A stretch of 64,000 bases of DNA from Actinopolymorpha singaporensis (GCF_900104745.1 NZ_LT629732.1:6339570-6403569); one strand, 5' to 3'; numbered from the stretch's first letter, positions 52,313 through 62,252 are shown. Notes: generated from the sequence alone by a model not told the origin. Program-made: numbers and translations.

Positions 52313-53818
52313 TCAGCGGGCCGGACGGGACGACCGCTCGGCGCCGCTCCACGCGATGCCGTCCAGGATGTCGTGCTCGCTGACCACCAGCTCCGTCCGG
52401 GCGAGGTGAGGTGAGACCCGGGCGAGGATGCGGTCCAGGATCAGTGCGCCCGCGCCGATCACGTCCACCCGGCCCGGATGCATGAACGGCAGCGCCTTCC
52501 GCTCCGCGTGGGTCATCGTCAGCAACCGGCCGGCGGCCGCGTGCACGTCGGCCGCGCCGATGCGGGCGTGGTGGATCCGGTCGCGGTCGTACGCCGGCAG
52601 GTCCATCGCCGTCGCCGCCACCGTCGTCACCGTGCCGGCCAGGCCGACGAGGGTGCGAGCGCGCTCCAGCGGGACCTCCCCGGCCACCTCGTCCAGCCGG
52701 CGCTCGACCTCCGCCCGGGCCCGCTCCACCTGCTCAGGTGTGGGCGGGTCGTCGGTGAGGTACCGCTCGGTCAGTCGTACGCAGCCCATGTCGACCGAGA
52801 CCGCCGCCTCCGGCCGGGCGCCGCCGAGGACGAACTCGGTGGAGCCGCCGCCGATGTCGACGACGAGGTACGGCGTCGGGATCCGGCGACCGGCCAGCTC
52901 GCGGGTCGCGCCGGCGAAGGACAGGTCGGCCTCCTCGGCACCGGTGATCACCTCGGGTTCGACACCGAGGATCTCCCGAATCCCCGTCACGAACTCGGCT
53001 CGGTTGTCGGCGTCGCGGGAGGCGGACGTGGCGACGAACCGCACCTGGTCGGCACCCAGTTCGCGGATCCGCTCGGCGTACCGCTCGCAGGCGGCGAACG
53101 TCCGGGCCAGCGCCTGCTCGGACAACCGGCCCGTGCGGTCGACGCCCTCCCCGAGCCGGACGATCTCCAGCCGGCGGTCCAGTTCGTGCAGATGGCGGGT
53201 TCCCGTCGCCGGCTCGGTGGTGATGTCGGCGACCAGCAGCCGGATGGAGTTGGTGCCGCAGTCCACGGCTGCCACGCGTACCGGCGGGCCCACCTCGACG
53301 CAGCGTCCCCCCGCCGCCCAGTCCGGCAACAGCGCCAGCGCCTCGTCCCCGAGCGGGTTCACTCCCGGTCCCGCCGCGAGCGCGTGGCCGACGAGAGAGT
53401 GCAGGCACTTCACCCGGTCGGGCATGCCGCCGGCGGAGATTCCGGCGATCTCGGGTACGTGGCCGAGACGCTCGCGCGCGGCGAGGTAGTGCTCGTGTGC
53501 GCGCCGGTAGCCGGCGGCCAGGTCGGGGTCGGCGGCCAGTCGTTCGGTCCACTCCCGCATCAGCCCACTCGCCTCCAGCCGCCCGATCTCGGCAGCCAGG
53601 CGCGGGCAGGTGAGGTAGAAGGTGGTCGGGAACGGCGTACCGTCGGGCAGCCGCGGCTCGGTCTCCACGACGTCCGGCAGTCCGCACCGGCACCGGTGCG
53701 CGACGCGGTGCACACCGCGGGCCGGCCGGCCCAACTGGGCGCTGACCGCCACCACGTCGGCCGGGTCCACCGGGGCGTCCGGATCCACGGGGTCGGGGGG
53801 GTCAGGTGCTGCGGTCAT
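52313..53818 (-). CDS. DUF501 protein fused to Ppx/GppA exopolyphosphatase
   Basis: The 501-residue product joins two proteins usually encoded by adjacent genes. Residues about 20-176 are DUF501 (QLGRPARGVHRVAHRC, GGMPDRVKCLHSLVGHALA, NPLGDEAL). Residues 181-501 are Ppx/GppA: VAAVDCGTNSIRLLVADI, LVVDIGGGSTEFVLGG, DMGCVRLTERYL and LVGLAGTVTTVAA. Ppx hydrolyses polyphosphate or pppGpp. There is no stop or start signal between the domains. The ATG (53818) overlaps the upstream FtsB-like stop by 4 nt. Confidence 0.88.
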   Translation of the reverse strand: MTAAPDPPDPVDPDAPVDPADVVAVSAQLGRPARGVHRVAHRCRCGLPDVVETEPRLPDGTPFPTTFYLTCPRLAAEIGRLEASGLMREWTERLAADPDLAAGYRRAHEHYLAARERLGHVPEIAGISAGGMPDRVKCLHSLVGHALAAGPGVNPLGDEALALLPDWAAGGRCVEVGPPVRVAAVDCGTNSIRLLVADITTEPATGTRHLHELDRRLEIVRLGEGVDRTGRLSEQALARTFAACERYAERIRELGADQVRFVATSASRDADNRAEFVTGIREILGVEPEVITGAEEADLSFAGATRELAGRRIPTPYLVVDIGGGSTEFVLGGARPEAAVSVDMGCVRLTERYLTDDPPTPEQVERARAEVERRLDEVAGEVPLERARTLVGLAGTVTTVAATAMDLPAYDRDRIHHARIGAADVHAAAGRLLTMTHAERKALPFMHPGRVDVIGAGALILDRILARVSPHLARTELVVSEHDILDGIAWSGAERSSRPAR

Positions 53819-54594
53819 CGGTTCGGTCGCGGCGTCTGGGTGGGGCTGGGGTCGATGGTCTTCGGCGGCTGGTGTTTCGGCGTGCTGGGCGTCTTGCCGA
53901 CGGGCGGCGTCGTCGGCTGCACACCGGAGCGCTCGACACTCCCCCACAGGCTGGACCACCAGGCCTGCTGGGGCCCCGAGCGGACGGCGGCGCCACCGGC
54001 GGCGGCCGGCGCCTTCGCGACCGAGCCGTCCTCACCGACGACGACGTATCCGGTCTCGCCCGGCTTCACCCAGCGCAGGCGCTCGCGGGCCTGCGCCTCG
54101 ACGTACGCCGGATCGTGCCAGCGCCGTAACTCCTTCTCCAGTGAGGCCACGCGCTCGGTGCGCTGGGTCTCCTCGGTGCGCAACGCGGCGATCTGGCTGC
54201 GTTGTTCGACCCAGGCCCGCAGGCTGGACGCGTACGAGATGACCAGCGCCGCGATCACCAGGGCCAGGATCGCCGCCCGGCCGGTGACGTTGCCGTTGCG
54301 CCGCGAAGCGGGCTTGGTGGCGTCGGACCGGCCGGGGCCGCGACGAGCACCGGGCACTGTCCCGGCGGTGGCGCGGGCCACACCGGGCCGCACCGCCTCC
54401 GGACGGGCCTCGCCCCGGGCGGCCGTGCGGGTGGGGCCGGCGCCGGCGGTGCGGCGGGTGGTCCGGGGAGTGCCCGCACCACCTCGCGAACCGCGTCCGG
54501 ACGTGCCACGCCCGGACGTCCCGGGCTTGGCGCGTCCCGGCCCTCGCCCGCGCCCCGCGGGCCGGGCGTTGCGACCACCTCGCGCGTCGCTCAC
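53815..54594 (-). CDS. Septum formation initiator (FtsB/DivIC-like)
   Basis: The 259-residue division protein has a long Gly/Arg/Thr-rich basic N-terminus (1-100), one membrane segment (about 105-125, AAILALVIAALVISYASSL), a short coiled coil (QRSQIAALRTEETQRTERVASLEKELRRW) and the motif DPAYVEAQARERLRWVKPGETGYVVV. FtsB partners FtsL and FtsQ at the septum. The C-terminal Pro/Thr/Lys tail is variable. It lies 5 nt after eno. Confidence 0.9.
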   Translation of the reverse strand: MSDARGGRNARPAGRGRGPGRAKPGTSGRGTSGRGSRGGAGTPRTTRRTAGAGPTRTAARGEARPEAVRPGVARATAGTVPGARRGPGRSDATKPASRRNGNVTGRAAILALVIAALVISYASSLRAWVEQRSQIAALRTEETQRTERVASLEKELRRWHDPAYVEAQARERLRWVKPGETGYVVVGEDGSVAKAPAAAGGAAVRSGPQQAWWSSLWGSVERSGVQPTTPPVGKTPSTPKHQPPKTIDPSPTQTPRPNR

Positions 54595-54599
54595 CGGAC

Positions 54600-55943
<1,344 letters not shown>

Positions 55944-56008
55944 TCACCCTAGCGGCGCCGCCTGTGCGCACCGCGAACCGACCCGCGCACCGCCGGGATC
56001 ACTCGCGA

Positions 56009-57070
56009 TCAACCGGGATTCTCGGCGGCGCGAACGGCATCGACGTAGCGCCGGCAGGCGTCCCGTAACGCCTGTTCGGGATCGAGGTCCGCGGAGCGCG
56101 CGCGGTCCACCAGGGCCAGCAACGCCGCGCCGAGCCGGTCGGCGTCCAGGCGTCCCGGCTCGCCGAGGGTGTGACCGGCGACCTCGGCGAGTACGCCCGG
56201 ATCGGGCCCGTCGACCCGGACGCCCGACCTTCTCGTACGCCCGAGCAGCTTGTCGGCGAGCGTCAGCGCGGGCAGCGCCAGCGGCACGCCCTCGACCGCG
56301 GAAGTCCGCCGCTTCTCCTCGGCCTTCAACTGGTCCCAGACGTTCTCCACCTCGGCCGCCGTCGACTCCGGAGTCCCGGACGGGCCACCCGCGGCAGGGC
56401 CGAAGACGTGCGGGTTGCGCCTGATCAGCTTCTCCACCAGGTCGGCGGTGACGTCGTCGATGGAGAACGGCGTCTCCGCGTCCTCCTCGGCCAGCCGGGC
56501 GTGGAACACCACCTGGAACAGCAGGTCGCCGAGCTCCTCGCGCAGGTGCTGCCGGCCGCCGGTCTCGATCGCCTCGACGGTCTCGTACGACTCCTCCACG
56601 AGGTACCGCACCAGCGAGCGGTGCGTCTGGTCGCGCACCCACGGGCAGCGTTCGCGCAGCTGGTCCATCACCGACACCAGGTCGAGCAGCCGAGCGCCGG
56701 GCAGGTCGTAGGAGGCGGGCACCACCTCCAGGGTGGGCAGGCCGCGCGTACCGGCCTCGGCGGCGGTGGCCAGCAGGTGACCGAGCGCCCGGCCGAGCGC
56801 GGGATCACCGTCGTCGGCGGCCAGCCACACCACGTCGACGCCGGCACGCGCCCTGGTCACGAGGAGGTCGGCCAGCTCCCCCGGCCCGGGCGCGTCCTCG
56901 ACCACGAGGACGCGGACCCCGGCGGCCTCCACCGCCGCGCGTTGCGGGTGGTCGGCGTCGTCGGTGAGCACCTGGCCGGCCGCGTGCAGCAGCTCCCAGG
57001 CAGGCCAGGCGAGCAGCCCCGGCGCCACGCGCGGGCTGGTCAGCAGCAGCGCGATCCGACCGGCCGTCAT
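56009..57070 (-). CDS. mazG: Nucleoside triphosphate pyrophosphohydrolase MazG
   Basis: The 353-residue product combines an N-terminal tetrapyrrole-methylase-like remnant (about 1-115) with one MazG domain: RERCPWVRDQTHRSLVRYLVEESYETVEAIE, then HLREELGDLLFQVVFHARLAEE, which carries the EExxE and ExxD metal ligands. It hydrolyses aberrant dNTPs. ATG 57070 was chosen over GTG 57082. It stands between the SurA-like lipoprotein gene and eno, a conserved order. Confidence 0.92.
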   Translation of the reverse strand: MTAGRIALLLTSPRVAPGLLAWPAWELLHAAGQVLTDDADHPQRAAVEAAGVRVLVVEDAPGPGELADLLVTRARAGVDVVWLAADDGDPALGRALGHLLATAAEAGTRGLPTLEVVPASYDLPGARLLDLVSVMDQLRERCPWVRDQTHRSLVRYLVEESYETVEAIETGGRQHLREELGDLLFQVVFHARLAEEDAETPFSIDDVTADLVEKLIRRNPHVFGPAAGGPSGTPESTAAEVENVWDQLKAEEKRRTSAVEGVPLALPALTLADKLLGRTRRSGVRVDGPDPGVLAEVAGHTLGEPGRLDADRLGAALLALVDRARSADLDPEQALRDACRRYVDAVRAAENPG

Positions 57071-57089
57071 CTGCGGGGCCACGGTGGGG

Positions 57090-57704
57090 TCAGGGCATCT
57101 GCGGGGCGGCCGGAGCCTGGGTGGCGGTCGGCCCCGGGGTGACGAGCTGGCCGCCCGGCTTCACCGCTCCGCCGGACCAGGTGCCGTAGCGGGGGTTGAC
57201 CCGGACGCCGACCTGCTTGGCCGTCTTCGCCATCTCCCGCCCGACCAACTGGTCGGCCTTGGCCTGGTCCTGCTGGCTGGCCGGCTCCCTGCCGAGCAGC
57301 TTGGTGTTGAGTGCCCGCCGCAGGACGACCCACCGGGCGAAGCCGTCCAGCATGTCCGGCGGGATGACCACGCGCTGGGACTGGATCTGGGACTTCACCT
57401 GGTCGATGTCGGCCTGGCTGGCGCTCACCCCGGCACGCCTGGCGGTCGGCACGATCAGTGCGTCGTCGACGAGTTGCTGCAGCAGGTCGCTCTGCAGCTT
57501 CGTCGACTCGGAGTCGCTGAGATCGGACCGGCCGGCCTTGGCCAGGATGTCGCGCGACTGCTTCTGGAGGTAGGACACCGAGATCGTCTCGTCGCCGACT
57601 GTGGCCGCGGCTCCGGGGTTGGAGACCGCGCCGCAGCCGGACAGCGCCAGCCCGGCGACCAGAGCGACAACGGCGACTCGACCAGCGTGCCTTCGACCGA
57701 CCAC
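57090..57704 (-). CDS. SurA N-terminal domain lipoprotein
   Basis: The 204-residue product has a lipoprotein signal: basic start, hydrophobic stretch and lipobox ALSGC with C24. The SurA-like chaperone domain (TISVSYLQKQSRDIL, LLQQLVDDALIVPTARRAGVSAS) follows. There is no parvulin domain. It probably aids folding of exported proteins. The C-terminal Pro/Thr/Ala tail is low-complexity. Confidence 0.85.
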   Translation of the reverse strand: MVGRRHAGRVAVVALVAGLALSGCGAVSNPGAAATVGDETISVSYLQKQSRDILAKAGRSDLSDSESTKLQSDLLQQLVDDALIVPTARRAGVSASQADIDQVKSQIQSQRVVIPPDMLDGFARWVVLRRALNTKLLGREPASQQDQAKADQLVGREMAKTAKQVGVRVNPRYGTWSGGAVKPGGQLVTPGPTATQAPAAPQMP

Positions 57705-57789
57705 GGGACCTCTTCTCGTAACGGAAACCAGCCACGTCGCACCCGATCGTACGCAGGGCCTTCCGGCGGCGGGCCGACGGGCCGGACCC

Positions 57790-57801
57790 TACTCTCGACC
57801 C
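57790..57801 (+). promoter_or_regulatory. Probable -10 box for leaderless kinase transcript
   Basis: TACTCT (57790-57795) lies 6 nt before ATG 57802, with no ribosome-binding site. The expected transcription start coincides with the A of the ATG. Confidence 0.5.
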
Positions 57802-59115
57802 ATGTCCGGCCCCATCTCCGAACGAACCGCACCCTCCGGAGCCTCCATGGTCCGGTTCCGGGCGGGCCTCGCCGCCGCCGGGCTGCTCGTCCTGGCCGGC
57901 TGCGTGGCGGCGTTCCTCGTCAGCCCGTTCGTCAGCGTTCCCGCGGGTGTGGCCGCCGGCGGCCTGGCCGGAGTACTGGTGGCCGGCCCGGCGCACCGGA
58001 CCGCCCTGGTGCCTGTCGTGACCGTCGCAGCACTCGTCTCCCTCGCCGCCACGATTCTCGTCCCGGAGCCGCTGCCGCCGAGCGTGCAGTGGTTCGGGCT
58101 GTTCGAGCTGGCCGGGCTGCTGTGGCTGATCGTCCTGGTGGTCCGGCTTGCCCCGGCCCGGCAGGCGGTCGCCGTCGGCCTGCTCGCCTCGGCCGCGCAG
58201 GCGACGATGATCCTTCGTGCCGTACGCGGCTGGTCCCTGCTGGACCAGGTGGGGTCGGTCGGCTTCTGGGCGCTCGGCGCGGTGTGTGCCGCTCTCGGTG
58301 GGACCTACCTGCGGTCACTGGACAGCACCCGCGAGCGGGCCGTTCGCGAGGCACGCCGGACGCAGCGGCTGGCGCTGGCCCGGGACCTGCACGACTTCGT
58401 GGCGCACGACATCAGCGGCATCGTGGTCCAGGCGCAGGCCGCGCGCGCGGTGGCCGCGCAGCGGCCGGAGGCCGTTCTCGACGCGCTCGCCCGGATCGAG
58501 GAGGCCGGGCTGGCGGCGCTGTCCTCGATGGACCGGACCGTGCACATGTTGCACGACCCGGACGAGGACTCTGCGGAAGGCGGCGCGGAGCCGCCCGGCG
58601 CTGCGGACACCGGCCGGGCAGTCGCACCAGGTGTCGCCGACCTGCCCGAACTCCTCGACCGGTTCGCCGCCGGCGGGTCCGGGCCGGTCCGGCTGCACCT
58701 GCCCCCGGACCTGGCCGCCGCCATCCCCCGCGAGATCGGCTCCACCGTCCACCGGGTGGTGGTGGAGGCGCTGACGAACGTACGCCGGCACGCACCGCTC
58801 GACTCCGCCGTCACCGTCCTGCTCACCCGCGGGGACGGCGACGCCTCGACACTGACCGTGGAGATCACCAACCAGCGGGTCGGCCCCGGCCGTACGGACG
58901 CTCCCGTCGACGGCGGCGAACGCCGGGGCGGCCTCGGTCTGGTCGGCCTGGCCGAACGCGTACAGGCGCTCGGTGGCACCCTGTCCGCCGGTCCGTACGG
59001 CCGGGCGGGATGGCGTACGACCGCGGTCCTCCCCCTGTCCACCGGTCCGTCCACCGGTCGAGCCGGCCGGGGCGACGACCGAGGTGACCACCCCGTGACA
59101 CGAGGACGAGAATGA
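57802..59115 (+). CDS. NarL-type sensor histidine kinase
   Basis: A 437-residue kinase with about five or six N-terminal membrane segments, no obvious extracellular sensor, then a HisKA_3 dimerisation helix (LALARDLHDFVAHDISGIVVQAQAA) with phosphorylated H197. The ATPase domain has VVVEALTNVRRHA (N box) and RGGLGLVGLAERVQALGG (G box). The signal is unknown. Its stop overlaps the response regulator start (59112-59115). Confidence 0.9.
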   Translation: MSGPISERTAPSGASMVRFRAGLAAAGLLVLAGCVAAFLVSPFVSVPAGVAAGGLAGVLVAGPAHRTALVPVVTVAALVSLAATILVPEPLPPSVQWFGLFELAGLLWLIVLVVRLAPARQAVAVGLLASAAQATMILRAVRGWSLLDQVGSVGFWALGAVCAALGGTYLRSLDSTRERAVREARRTQRLALARDLHDFVAHDISGIVVQAQAARAVAAQRPEAVLDALARIEEAGLAALSSMDRTVHMLHDPDEDSAEGGAEPPGAADTGRAVAPGVADLPELLDRFAAGGSGPVRLHLPPDLAAAIPREIGSTVHRVVVEALTNVRRHAPLDSAVTVLLTRGDGDASTLTVEITNQRVGPGRTDAPVDGGERRGGLGLVGLAERVQALGGTLSAGPYGRAGWRTTAVLPLSTGPSTGRAGRGDDRGDHPVTRGRE

Positions 59116-59774
59116 CCGGCGTGGCCACCCGGATCCTCATCGCCGACGACCAGGAGAACATCCGCAGCGGCTTCCGGTTGGTCCTGGACTCCCAGCCGGA
59201 CATGCACGTCGTCGCCGAGGCCGCGGACGGCGCCTCGGCGCTGGAGCAGGCCCGGCTCCTGCGGCCGGACGTCGTGATCGCCGACATCCGGATGCCGCGG
59301 CTGGACGGCCTGGAACTCACCCGGGCGCTGGCCGGGCCGGACGTCCCCGACCCGCTGCGGGTGGTGGTGGTGACGACGTTCGACCTGGACGAGTACGTCC
59401 ACACCGCGCTGGCGTACGGCGCCTGCGGGTTCCTGCTCAAGCGTGCCGGTCCCACGCTGCTGGTGGAGGCGGTGCGCGCGGCGGTGGCCGGGGACACGTT
59501 GATCAGTCCGTCGGTCACCGTTCGCCTGCTGCGCCACGTCAGCGAGCGGCGGCGCACCCGCACTGCTTCCCCGGTCGAGCCGCTGACCGAGCGGGAGGTC
59601 GAGGTGGCCCGCCTGGTCGCCGCCGGCAAGACGAACGCCGAGATCGGCGCCGACCTGTTCATCTCGGCGGGTACGACCAAGACGCACGTCGCGAACATCC
59701 AGCGGAAGCTGGGCGTACGCAATCGGGTGGGGATCGCCGCGTGGGTGTGGGCGTCAGGCGAGACGATCCCCTGA
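59112..59774 (+). CDS. NarL/LuxR-type response regulator
   Basis: The 220-residue product has a receiver domain with acidic pair D12/D13, phosphorylation site D58 (VVIADIRMP) and K near LLKRAGP. The C-terminal LuxR HTH reads LTEREVEVARLVAAGKTNAEIGADLFISAGTTKTHVANIQRKLG. It works with the kinase upstream; no target gene is adjacent. The last codons form part of the first copy of a 44-bp tandem repeat. Confidence 0.92.
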   Translation: MTGVATRILIADDQENIRSGFRLVLDSQPDMHVVAEAADGASALEQARLLRPDVVIADIRMPRLDGLELTRALAGPDVPDPLRVVVVTTFDLDEYVHTALAYGACGFLLKRAGPTLLVEAVRAAVAGDTLISPSVTVRLLRHVSERRRTRTASPVEPLTEREVEVARLVAAGKTNAEIGADLFISAGTTKTHVANIQRKLGVRNRVGIAAWVWASGETIP

Positions 59775-59906
59775 GAGCCACAAGTGCGGTGTGGGCGTCA
59801 GGCGAGACGATCCCCTGAGAGCCACAAGTGCGGTGTGGGCGTCAGGCGAGACGATCCCCTGAGAGCCACAGGTGCGGTGTGGGCGTCAGGCGAGACGATC
59901 CCCTGA
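59745..59906. repeat. 44-bp tandem repeats overlapping the regulator's 3' end
   Basis: Three full copies start at 59745, 59789 and 59833, and a 30-nt partial copy at 59877. Copy 1 contains the last codons and stop of the response regulator (WASGETIP-stop), and each copy repeats this stop. Within each unit TCAGG and CCTGA form an inverted repeat, and CCACA/TGTGG pairs across unit borders. Copies differ at one position at most over their shared length. Confidence 0.95.
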
Positions 59907-59912
59907 TTCGCG

Positions 59913-60308
59913 TCAGGAGCGGCGCGGGTGCCGTGGCGTGGGCGGGTCCGGCGCCAGCGAGCCGTCCGGGGCGATGTGCTCGAAGATCTGGTCGACAAGG
60001 GTGAGGACGTGCGGGTCCTCCACGGCGTAGATCTGCCGCCGGCCCTCTCGCCGGGCCGTCACCAGCCCGGCCAGCCGGAGCTTGGCCAGGTGCTGGCTGA
60101 CCGCGGCGACGTTGGCGCCGGTGCTCTCCGCGAGCGTGCCCACGTCGTACTCGTGCCGGGCGAGCAGCCACACGAGGTGCAGCCGGGTGGGCGAGGACAG
60201 CAGGTCGAACGTGTCCGCCGCCGCTCGCAGCTGCGGCCCGGACAGCATGGGCTGCCCGATCGGCTCAGGTGACCCGGTCGGCTGGGGCGGATCGGCTGGA
60301 TTGACCAT
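59913..60308 (-). CDS. ArsR family transcriptional regulator
   Basis: The 131-residue winged helix has LSSPTRLHLVWLLARHEYDVGTLAESTGANVAAVSQHLAKLRLAGLVTARREGRRQIYAV, the full ArsR fold. Classical metal-binding CxC is absent from the recognition helix, so the ligand is uncertain. It is divergent from the manganese-type transporter. The palindrome TTGCGCAA (60384-60391) next to that gene's -35 box could be its operator. Confidence 0.88.
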   Translation of the reverse strand: MVNPADPPQPTGSPEPIGQPMLSGPQLRAAADTFDLLSSPTRLHLVWLLARHEYDVGTLAESTGANVAAVSQHLAKLRLAGLVTARREGRRQIYAVEDPHVLTLVDQIFEHIAPDGSLAPDPPTPRHPRRS

Positions 60309-60395
60309 GACGCCGCCGATTCTTCCGCATGCGCCAGGTGAGCGGAACGGCCGGATGTGAGCTGGCCCACAACAATTCGTCACTTGCGCAACTGG

Positions 60396-60424
60396 TTGAC
60401 AATCCTGCCGGTCCGCGCCAGGCT
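60396..60424 (+). promoter_or_regulatory. Promoter of the GDT1 transporter gene
   Basis: A perfect -35 TTGACA (60396-60401) is followed 17 bp later by CAGGCT (60419-60424). The predicted start near 60431 coincides with the 5' edge of the riboswitch-like leader. The palindrome TTGCGCAA lies 4 bp upstream. Confidence 0.65.
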
Positions 60425-60430
60425 GTACGA

Positions 60431-60530
60431 CGCGAAGGGGAGTAGCCCCCAATGCCGCGGTCGACACGCTGGCAGCCCCTGTGGCGCCCGGCCCGGCAGC
60501 CTCCACCAGGCGGGCGAGACCTTCGACCAG
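60431..60530 (+). ncRNA. yybP-ykoY-type manganese riboswitch
   Basis: The leader has the two conserved blocks of the family: AAGGGGAGTAGCC at the 5' side and GCGAGACCTTCG at the 3' side. CGAAGG (60433-60438) and CCTTCG (60520-60525) pair to close the P1 stem, with a GC-rich variable arm between. This class senses Mn2+ and is known upstream of UPF0016/GDT1 and other Mn exporters. The remaining 65 nt to the ATG could form the switching platform around the RBS (GAGGAG). Confidence 0.8.
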
Positions 60531-60595
60531 GCGGATACGCCCGGGTCGAGAGGTCGCATCCCTCGGTCCGGCCTGATCGAGGAGCGACACTTCGC

Positions 60596-61183
60596 ATGGA
60601 TGCCCTGACGGCCAGCTTCTTCCTCAGCTTCGGCGTCATCTTCGTGGCCGAGCTCGGCGACAAGTCTCAGCTGATGGCCCTGACCTTCGCCACCCGCTAC
60701 CGCGCACTCCCCGTGCTCGTAGGGATCACCGTCGCGACGGCCGTGGTGCACGCGGTGTCGGTGGGCGTCGGCTACTTCCTCGGTGCCAACCTGCCCACCG
60801 GTTGGATCTCCCTGGTGGCCGCGCTGGCGTTCTTCGGGTTCGCCGGCTGGACCCTGCGTGGCGACAGCCTCTCCGAGGACGAGGAACAGAAGGCCCGCCG
60901 GGCCAAGCAGTCCGCGATCGTCGCGGTCTCCGTCGCGTTCTTCCTCGCCGAACTCGGCGACAAGACGATGCTGGCCACCATCACCCTGGCCACCCAGCAC
61001 GGCTGGCTGGGCACCTGGCTCGGGTCGACCGTCGGAATGGTGGTCGCGGACGCCATCGCCATCGTGATCGGCCAGCAGCTCGGCCGCCGGCTGCCCGAGC
61101 GTGCGATCAGGTACGGCGCCTCGGCCCTGTTCGCCGTCTTCGGCGTCTGGCTGCTCGTCGAGGCGATCACCCAACTGCGCTGA
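60596..61183 (+). CDS. UPF0016/GDT1 family (Mn/Ca) transporter
   Basis: The 195-residue product has six membrane segments in two repeats, each with the hallmark ELGDK: VAELGDKSQLMALTFATRY (E19-K23) and LAELGDKTMLATITLATQ. Bacterial members export Mn2+ and relieve manganese toxicity. ATG 60596 follows GAGGAG. The riboswitch-like leader supports manganese control. Directionality and substrate are from family knowledge. Confidence 0.92.
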   Translation: MDALTASFFLSFGVIFVAELGDKSQLMALTFATRYRALPVLVGITVATAVVHAVSVGVGYFLGANLPTGWISLVAALAFFGFAGWTLRGDSLSEDEEQKARRAKQSAIVAVSVAFFLAELGDKTMLATITLATQHGWLGTWLGSTVGMVVADAIAIVIGQQLGRRLPERAIRYGASALFAVFGVWLLVEAITQLR

Positions 61184-61228
61184 CGCGTACGGCGCGTACG
61201 GCACGTACGACCAACACGGCGAACGAAA

Positions 61229-61263
61229 GGCGGCGGCCCGTCCTCACCGGACGGGCCGCCGCC
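61229..61263. terminator. Terminator between transporter and aldo/keto reductase
   Basis: GGCGGCGGCCCGTCC (61229-61243) pairs perfectly with GGACGGGCCGCCGCC (61249-61263), loop TCACC, followed by TGTTTC. The flanking genes are convergent. Confidence 0.85.
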
Positions 61264-61301
61264 TGTTTCACGTCAGAGCGCCAGCGGGCCACGTCGAAGG
61301 G

Positions 61302-62132
61302 TCAGGAGCCCAGCGTGTCGGGGTCGCCGCCGGTCCGCTCGTCTCGGTTCAGGGCGGTGATCGCACCCAGGTCGCCGGCCGACAGCTCGAAGTCGAACAG
61401 GTCGAAGTTCTCCTTGATCCGCGACGGAGTGACCGACTTCGGGATGACCACGTTGCCGAGCTGGATGTGCCACCGCAGCACGATCTGGGCAGGCGTCTTG
61501 CCGTACTTCTCCGCCAGCCTGCCGATCTCGGGGTCCTTCAGCAGCTCGCCGCCCTGGGCCAGCGGGCTCCACGCCTCGGTGGCGATGTTGTGCTCGCTGT
61601 TGAACGCCCGCAGCTTCTCCTGGATGAGGTACGGGTGCAACTCGATCTGGTTGAGGACCGGGACGTCGGTGGCCTCGTCGAACAGCCGCTGGAGGTGGTG
61701 CGGGTTGAAGTTGGAAACGCCGATGGAGCGGACCCGCCCGTCGGCGTACAGCTTCTCGAACGCGCGCCAGGTGTCGACGTACTTGTCCTGGCTCGGCACC
61801 GGCCAGTGGATGAGGTACAGGTCCACGTAGTCGAGCTTGAGCCTGCGCAGGCTCTCCTCGAACGCCGCGAGCGTGGAGTCGTAGCCCTGCTCGCCGTTCC
61901 ACAGCTTGGTGGTGACGAACAGCTCCTCGCGGGGGACGCCGGACTCGGCGATCCCCTTGCCGGTGCCCTCCTCGTTGCCGTAGATCGCGGCCGTGTCGAT
62001 GCTGCGGTAACCGACCTCGATCGCGGTGCGCACGGCGGCGGTGGCGTCCTCGTCGGGCACCTGCCAGACGCCGAAGCCGAGCTGCGGCATCTCCACACCG
62101 TTGTTCAGGGTGACGTTGGGTACTGCGGACAT
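61302..62132 (-). CDS. Aldo/keto reductase
   Basis: The 276-residue TIM-barrel NADPH oxidoreductase has GYRSIDTAAIYGNEEGTGKGI with catalytic D and Y, FVTTKLWNGEQGYD with catalytic K, DLYLIHWPVP with H, and cofactor site VVIPKSVTPSRIKENFDLFDFEL. It resembles 2,5-diketo-gluconate reductase-type (AKR5) enzymes. ATG 62132 has GGAGG 9 nt upstream. Substrate unknown. Confidence 0.93.
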   Translation of the reverse strand: MSAVPNVTLNNGVEMPQLGFGVWQVPDEDATAAVRTAIEVGYRSIDTAAIYGNEEGTGKGIAESGVPREELFVTTKLWNGEQGYDSTLAAFEESLRRLKLDYVDLYLIHWPVPSQDKYVDTWRAFEKLYADGRVRSIGVSNFNPHHLQRLFDEATDVPVLNQIELHPYLIQEKLRAFNSEHNIATEAWSPLAQGGELLKDPEIGRLAEKYGKTPAQIVLRWHIQLGNVVIPKSVTPSRIKENFDLFDFELSAGDLGAITALNRDERTGGDPDTLGS

Positions 62133-62252
62133 GCGCGTGAACCTCCATGGGAGTGCACTGGTGTGCCGGTCGTGTCGGCGACTCGTGAGGTCACGACCGG
62201 TCATCCCAAACATCAGACCACAGCGGCGGCCTTGCGGCGAGCGGGGGTCAGC

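Noticed and set aside
59745..59906. Possible CRISPR array
   Set aside because: The 44-bp units are directly adjacent without spacers and no cas gene is present.
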